The notes below the pieces were generated by a model. That model saw only the letters and a list, made by a program, of their open reading frames with translations. It made no database searches and had not been told where the DNA came from. Position numbers and translations under genes: made by a program. Below are positions 58,691 through 64,000 of a stretch of 64,000 bases of DNA, one piece after another (the first letter of the stretch is position 1; every line of letters starts with the position of its first letter). Where the stretch lies: positions 310,001 to 374,000 of the forward strand of contig JAUTXW010002479.1 in NCBI GenBank assembly GCA_030620095.1, written 5' to 3'. The DNA is from Kuschelorhynchus macadamiae. Its lineage: Eukaryota > Arthropoda > Insecta > Coleoptera > Curculionidae.

Positions 58691-58878
58691 ATCGATTAAT
58701 TCTTAAGTAGGTAAAAACTTATATGGCTTATATTTATAATGTTTTAGAACTGAGTGGATTTTATGCCATGATTTGTTAAAAAAGGTGGCTGCATCGGGAA
58801 TTGAGCGCGCAGGATTTCCTAAAACAAGAATAAATAAGATAAATAAATTATTTTAATTCAAAAGTTTCAAAATTACCT

Positions 58879-59112
58879 TCAAAATATAATAAAATTTAAA
58901 TTTTCTTCAGCGTTTCTTTCCATTATTCTAACTTTTCGCTTAAGTGTTTTTCTTTCATTCAATTGTTTAGCGATGTTTAATATTATCCTACAAGTCGGTG
59001 TTGGTCTATCTGGAAACCGTCTATGATATTCGTTACGAGCTATCGATGCATTTTTACCATGTAAATAAAATAATTTTATAATGTCGAGTTTCTCTTCTTC
59101 CGAATAACCCAT
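58879..59112 (-). pseudogene. Transposase N-terminus, right copy
   Basis: MGYSEEEKLDIIKLFYLHGK, NASIARNEYHRRFPDRPTPT, NIAKQLNERKTLKRKVRI and ERNAEENLN: a helix-turn-helix DNA-binding domain ('YG...S.AA...Y..RFP.R..P'). Downstream on the minus strand a TTTATTCTTGTTTTAG word precedes GNPARSIPDA, so a small intron or deletion separates the exon pieces; a one-base frameshift lies in the T-rich end. Confidence 0.85.
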
Positions 59113-59529
59113 CGTCCAACGTATTAGGTATTAAAAATGCTCCTAAATAGATACTTCTGACAGGTAAAAGTCAAAAAGGCGCCGTTCATTGCAATTGTCT
59201 TGACCATAGCTCACTATGTTTTAGCGCAAATTACCTTACCATTTCTTTAATGTTTAAACGCTTATATATCCAAAACTAATTGACAGAATATATTAAAAGT
59301 ATATATATTTGAAATTGGAAAAAAAAAGATCTTCAAGAATATGATTTAATAAATTAACAACCTGTCAAAATTTGACATTTCCAATAATATTTTCGCACTA
59401 ATGATATAATATTCTAAATCTTCATAAAAAACCCAACAACTTTTGTATTTACGACATTTCCGTATCTATTCAAATAAACTCTCTAGGAGGGTGGAAAAAT
59501 ATACGGGAAAACCCTGTACATTCGTAGTT

Positions 59530-60160
59530 GCATACTATGTGTGGTGTTTTCTTAATTGTTTGTTCGTTCTTTACTACTTCTGCAAATTTTTTGCTAAATA
59601 GAAATTCATCTATTTCTAATATGTTTGAAACATGTTTGCCGTCTGTATTTAAGTGTGGCATGATTCGAAATTTTCTATGGAGAGAAATGGCAGAATGAAC
59701 ATTAGTAAATAACTAGCATGCTTCTGGTGATGTTTTCAAATCCTGTGACTGCTCTGGAAGGTGAATTATTTTTTCTATGACAGTGCCCACTGCCGATAAT
59801 CCTACCATTATAAGTTTATCATGTTCAATCGCCGAATTGTTTAGATAAGGTTGGATTTCGATATTTACCTTAGGGGAAACTAATGCTTTACAGTTGACTG
59901 GAATATTATAATTGTTCATAACCTCCTCACGTTGCTCCTTAGTTACACCTTTTAGCAAATATGAGTCCAACGAATGATTATCTGGTCATGAAGAGGTTTT
60001 CCTTCGTTACTGTCGGAATTATTTCTGTTATTTCTGGCTCCAAGGAATTTGTGCAACTGTAGCAGTGGTTTGTATTTGGTCTAAAGGAGTTTGATTGGGG
60101 GTAACAGTATTTTGTTTATATAGTGCATCTTTAGTCGAGTCTGAAAAGGAAAACAAATAC
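59530..60160 (-). pseudogene. gag-like fragment of a DIRS-like retroelement
   Basis: Clean frame 59970-59713 reads LKGVTKEQREEVMNNYNIPV, NCKALVSPKVNIEIQPYLNN and EHDKLIMVGLSAVGTVIEKI; a second frame has RIMPHLNTDGKHVSN and EIDEFLFSKKFAEVVKNEQT. The pattern ('G....ER..LL..Y..P.NC..L..PK.N.EI' and 'D..LFG.DL.E.IK') is that of the structural protein of DIRS-like elements. The mariner composite begins directly at its 3' side. Placement relative to RT (to the right) is not the normal order. Confidence 0.55.
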
Positions 60161-60559
60161 CTACTCTTAGTCCAATCCACTTAGTTGCATTTATTTATTC
60201 CAATTATTTATTTACTTATTTTAATATACATATTTAAAATCGCTCGATTTTATATAGCAATGAATGTTTTCGAAACATCTGTAATAATTCTCAGGGCCAA
60301 AAATCCAAAGAAATTAATGTTCTAAGCTTTTGGAACGTAACACCACACTCTCTCGCATAACTATGAAAATCGACCGATTTTATCCCATACTTATAGGTAA
60401 CGCACGTTGTCCTATATTCATATTATAAATTCAATCGACCGAATTCACTATATTGTTTAAAAGTAACGATCATTATTTAAGTTATCAGGAGTGACACTCG
60501 TTCTTCTATATATAAACTAGAAAAATGTTATAATTTGTTTAGGATCTAACGTACTTTTT

Positions 60560-60900
60560 TTAAGTTAATTATAAACCCTAATTTTCCGAACAGTTTTAAG
60601 GCGTTTTGGTGTTTATTATGCATTGGTTCTGCCTATTATTAAAATGTCCTCCAGATAAAAAAACAGTTATTATACCCTTAAGTCGAAGTTTGCTTGCTAC
60701 TGGTTTAAGAAGTTTGGTAAATGTAGACGGGGCTATAATAAGACCAAACGGTAAACACTTAAATTGATATAAGCAATCATTGAATTTAAGTCTATAAAGA
60801 TATTTTTTAAATTTTTTTCTTTATCGCTACTAAAAAGTATGCATCTTTAAGATCTATTTTTAAATTTAATATGAAGTGATCTGTCCGATTTGGTACATGT
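60560..60900 (-). pseudogene. DIRS-like reverse transcriptase fragment
   Basis: Minus strand: LKMHTF-region as IDLKDAYF in the alternate frame, KFKKYLYRLKFNDCLYQFKC, LPFGLIIAPSTFTKLLKPVA, then in a shifted frame FYLEDILIIGRTNA, the YLDD catalytic box with Asp changed to Glu. The 'YQF.CLPFGL..AP..FTK..KP' block is characteristic of DIRS RTs. Frameshifts on both sides; no RNase H seen. Confidence 0.7.
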
Positions 60901-60959
60901 AATAATATATAACATAAAACCTACCTGAAGAATCTTGTGTAGAACAATGGGAAGAATAA

Positions 60960-61250
60960 GAAGTATCACAGAATTTTATTTATTTGTTATTGAATTTCAG
61001 ACAGTTGCCTTTTAAGTTTCTTAATTTTACTACTCTTGTCCACCTTTCTAGGTGAATTAGCCTTTTTTGACATCTTAACGCACTTTCTAACACAATTTTT
61101 ATTGTTGTCTGCGAAGTCGATTCGATGCCCATGAGCGCGAAAAGCGAATGAGGCAGGGATCGAAAGTTGAGAATATCAGGCGGAAAAATGAATCGTTGTG
61201 ATCGTAAATTTTTAAAACTACTAAAACTACACAAGGACAAGCGATGGAAA
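60960..61250 (-). pseudogene. Short Lys-rich frame upstream of the DIRS RT
   Basis: From a minus ATG near 61073: KKANSPRKVDKSSKIKKLKR, then QLSEIQ and a stop. Very basic and coiled-coil-like, as in the start of some DIRS gag proteins; it could equally be chance. Low support. Confidence 0.25.
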
Positions 61251-61359
61251 ATTAAAAGTGTAAAGTTTCTTTTGGGATTATTGAGCTTATGTATATATTT
61301 AATCCTACAAACAAAACTTACAATTTTTTATTTTTTGCTTCTAATTTAGTTTTAAGACT

Positions 61360-61785
61360 CAAATACATATTACCAAAAATATTGTAAAATGCACACGGTC
61401 ATGAATCAAAGTTTTTATTTGCATTCCCAGCTTTTTTACATTTAAAATGAGATAATTTAAGAAAGGCTTATCTTAGTTCCGTGTGTGCCTTTACCTGAAC
61501 TTTACTGAGTTTAGGTATATTCCAGGGCGACAATTTTCTCTGATGTTCCAGAGATGCTCGTTTCCCATTGTTGTTTTTATTCTCATCAAATATTAAGACT
61601 ATTCAAGCTGCGAATTTCCCTGAAAACTTGTATCCAGCCGCAGTTCTCAGACGTTTTGTAGACTTAACACGTACCGAACTGAAAAGATTTGAACAGAATT
61701 TTATCATAAGTATGTATAACGTGATACGGCAAACAGGAAAAATCGCGAATATTCAGATTAATTCTAAAAATCAGTAATATATTAC
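61360..61785 (+). repeat. Unclassified repeat with a conserved frame, copy 2
   Basis: Direct repeat of 51420-51840. Here a 69-codon frame stays open: LFLFSSNIKTIQAANFPENL, YPAAVLRRFVDLTRTELKRF, EQNFIIS and TGKIANIQINSKNQ. The agreement of both copies at protein level is better than in the flanks, which hints at former coding function. Confidence 0.65.
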
Positions 61786-62984
61786 ACACCAAGGCAAAAA
61801 AAATGTTTGAATAATGTTGAGAGAATAAATATTTATATCTAAAGAGTGGTGACTTTTTCCACTGAGGTTGCATACTGCCTAATTTATGACCATCAACATT
61901 TTGTTTGAATCAGAAGCAAATTTTTTCTCATATTGACATTTTTATTAAACCTTAAACCTGTAAAAAGTCGGAAATATCAATATTACGTATATGCATATCG
62001 TTGTAACGTTGTAACTAAAGTACTTATATAAAACTGTGCTTTGTTAGTTAAGTTTAGTTTAATGCTTTTTCTATCTTCAGATTTTTCATTTCAGTTACTA
62101 TTTAATATCTTAAAATAATAATTGTTGATATAAAGGATATTAATGATAGTTAGATATAATAAAAATAAACAAGGTACTTGCTTCAAGACTAAGTTGTTCA
62201 GTTTTAGTTTAATTTCAGTATATTTTTATTGGCTGATTTTAAAACGAGCTGTAACATGCCTATGAAGAAATAGTAGTACAAGGCCAAACTAGATCTTTTT
62301 TGAAATCATTTTTTATTTTTTATAAGACAGTGACAAGTAGAATGTTTATTAATTCTAAAAGTTTTATTCAGACATCTAAAATTGTTTTGAAATTATGTTT
62401 TTGAAGATTTTAACTAACCGCTCTACATATACATTCTAGTTTTGCAGCCCTAATTTCTGAAAACCGTTGAAGATGGTTAGCATATACAGGAGTTTGACTA
62501 TAAATATTTTAACATAGGATAGCATGAACGATTTTAAACAAAATATTCTTATAAACCATCGGTAAATTCGAAGGGGTTTTCGACATCTTTAATTTTAAAA
62601 TGTTTAATTTTGAACAAGGTTTCAACTAATTCCAAGACAATCTAATCACCTGCGTTTTATCAACAAAGAAGTATAAAAAAAACTGTAGTTTTGAAAACAA
62701 TTCAATTATCTTAATTTGATTATTTTTTTGGAATGTATGGACTAATTTTTTAATGAATTGTGGTTTGTTAGTATAATATCGGCGTGTTTAAAATAATACT
62801 AAAAACCTGTAATTAAAAATGTTTAGATTATGTATTTGTAAAGATTTTAACTGCGCAACCCTAATTAAGTTTATTAGTTTCTAAAAATGAATAAAGAATA
62901 TGAACCTACAAAGCATATTAAGTTATAGCACTAGGTGGGTAATTCACATACTAAAAAAAGTATTTTAAACACTTAAAGTAAATG
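61786..62984. other. No gene recognised; weak internal repeat
   Basis: AT-rich. GAAGATTTTAACTAACCGCT near 62403 and AAAGATTTTAACTGCGCAAC near 62842 are similar, suggesting an old duplication of about 440 bases. Confidence 0.35.
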
Positions 62985-63534
62985 CTGAAAACCGCCACTA
63001 TTTAAACACGCACGAATACGGAGAAGCCAATTTTCTTGAACAGATTAAAGAACGTTAGGTCTTTGTCTAATTTGTTCCGGTGCAGCAAAAATACAGTTTC
63101 TAAGGTCATCTTCATTTTGAGTTTCAACCCTATTATATGCTAATGTTTTGATGGGGCCCCAAAAATAAAAATCAAAGGGGTTTAGGTCTGGTGACCTCAT
63201 AGGCCATTTTCTAGGTTCTGGGGCATGTCGACCTGTCCACCTATTATCAAAAGTATTATCCAGATGTAGGTGAGCTCCATCATGAAGAAGCCAGGCACTG
63301 GCTCGCTAAGCTAAAAGAATATCTTCTAAGAGTGGGCAAGTCATCAGTTAAAAATTGAAGGTATGCCTCTCCTATTAAACGCTTTGGTAGCTCCAAAGGT
63401 CCGATTAACCGATTGTGAATTATTCCAGGCCAAATATTTATTGAAAACTGGTATTCAATCGTGTGTGAATTTTCTTGAGCGCGGGTATGAGTGTCAGGAT
63501 AATTTAAAATTCCATATCTCGTAGGTGAATTCAC
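62985..63534 (-). pseudogene. Tc1/mariner-superfamily transposase, DDE domain
   Basis: Minus strand: HTIEYQFSINIWPGIIHNRL, IGPLELPKRLIGEAYLQFLT and DDLPTLRRYSFSLASQ, then in another frame SWLLHDGAHLHLDNTFDNRW with the second Asp in HDGA, TGRHAPEPRKWPMRSPDLNP and FDFYFWGPIKTLAYNRVETQ with the third (RSPDLNP). It ends around FAAPEQIRQRPNV. One frameshift near 63300 separates the halves. N-terminus and first Asp are not in the visible part. Distinct in sequence from the copy at 58.2 kb. Confidence 0.8.
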
Positions 63535-63889
63535 CTATTTACATATAGGTGACAGAATAAATGTATTTATACAAAATGGTACACAGTTATAAACAAATGC
63601 CTTGCCAATATTATAATATAGGGTACCTGAGAGAAATTGGCCAAAATTTTCTATGACATGTATTCACAGTTAAGATGGTTCCCAAGACAACACATCTACA
63701 TAAAAGAACTGGTTTCCACTATTCGCAAAGACTTTGGCTATGGATTCAAAAGTCCTCTATAGCTGAGAGGGTGCCAGATGAGCAGGGGCAACTGGTAACG
63801 CAAACAAGCCTCAGTTAGATGATTTGGGAAAAGGCCTATAACAAGCGAAGCCTAAAGAACTTCTAATTGCGGATAATTTATCTAAGGTA
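63535..63889. other. No gene recognised
   Basis: GC-richer near 63760-63830, but without tRNA fold, ORF or repeat partner that I can see. Confidence 0.35.
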
Positions 63890-63926
63890 ATGTATGTATG
63901 TATGTATGTATATGTAAGTATGTATT
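63890..63926. repeat. (TGTA)n microsatellite
   Basis: About eight TGTA units with two interruptions. Confidence 0.9.
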
Positions 63927-64000
63927 TAAATTAGCTATTATACTGAAAATTGTATGAGTTTCCAAGGTAATTTTAAATATTATTAAAATAATTAGAAATC

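Larger units (their letters stand above)
57551..59516. mobile_element. Tc1/mariner composite with two identical 5' ends
   Basis: Left CAGGGTTTTCCCGTATATTT and right end are inverted copies, flanked by TA on both sides (57549-57550 and 59517-59518), the mariner target duplication. The inverted match goes about 600 bases inward and includes the first part of the transposase gene on both sides. The normal 3' end is therefore replaced by a second, inverted 5' end. Confidence 0.9.

Noticed and set aside
63740..63830. tRNA-like segment
   Set aside because: No cloverleaf with consistent acceptor stem or TTCGA-type loop could be drawn.

Overview
The window is a piece of a nuclear animal genome, most likely an insect (possibly a beetle; the order is not settled by the sequence). 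It is AT-rich with many long (TA)n tracts. It carries Penelope-like elements (PLEs) with GIY-YIG endonucleases, non-LTR retrotransposons, Tc1/mariner and piggyBac transposons, DIRS-like fragments, tRNA-derived SINEs and foldback repeats. There are no operons, rRNA genes, CRISPR arrays or intact prokaryote-style genes. Almost every coding trace is a broken mobile element. One segment looks like host coding sequence: an exon of molybdenum cofactor sulfurase (MOCOS, fly maroon-like) on the minus strand at 33202-33491 with good splice sites. The rest is best read as intron or intergenic DNA filled by transposons.

Layout. 0.5-2.2 kb: a PLE (here PLE-D) with an inverted partial copy and a hammerhead-like 3' end. 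3.0-3.3 kb: an old SINE. 4.1-5.6 kb: PLE-A copy 1. 6.6-8.6 kb: a dispersed repeat (here Rep-1) split by a 1-kb foldback element. 8.9-9.2 and 13.3-13.5 kb: non-LTR scraps. 9.8-11.9 kb: a 1,066-bp tandem duplication. 13.6-16.0 kb: PLE-A copy 2 with pseudo-LTRs (pLTRs) at both ends. 16.8-18.5 kb: a PLE-3 palindrome between two (TA)n tracts. 21-22.6 kb: Rep-1 and a degenerate tandem array. 23-25 kb: a jockey/CR1-like retrotransposon. 27.2-29.1 kb: a foldback element and a PLE-3 fragment in (TA)n. 31.2-32.4 kb: PLE-A copy 3. 33.2-33.5 kb: MOCOS exon. 33.8-39 kb: three non-LTR fragments, one with 217 bp of (TA)n inside its reverse transcriptase (RT) frame. 39.8-43.9 kb: a compound PLE-B insertion with a 12-bp target duplication, hammerhead ribozyme motifs and an internal SINE. 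45-46.6 kb: PLE-C. 49.3-50.7 kb: piggyBac-like transposase. 53-53.7 kb: a RING-finger ORF beside an acidic ORF. 54-55 kb: PLE-A copy 4. 56-61 kb: DIRS-like tyrosine recombinase, gag-like and RT pieces interrupted by a head-to-head mariner composite. 63-63.5 kb: another Tc1/mariner transposase.

The strongest unifying signal is in the PLEs. Five families (A, B, C, D and 3) recur here, often as inverted pairs. Several end in short structured RNA motifs with hammerhead-ribozyme core features (CTGANGA, stem II, GAAAC, GTC), and PLE-3 fragments sit directly against (TA)n microsatellites. The family names PLE-A/B/C/D/3 and Rep-1 are local labels for this annotation, not published names.
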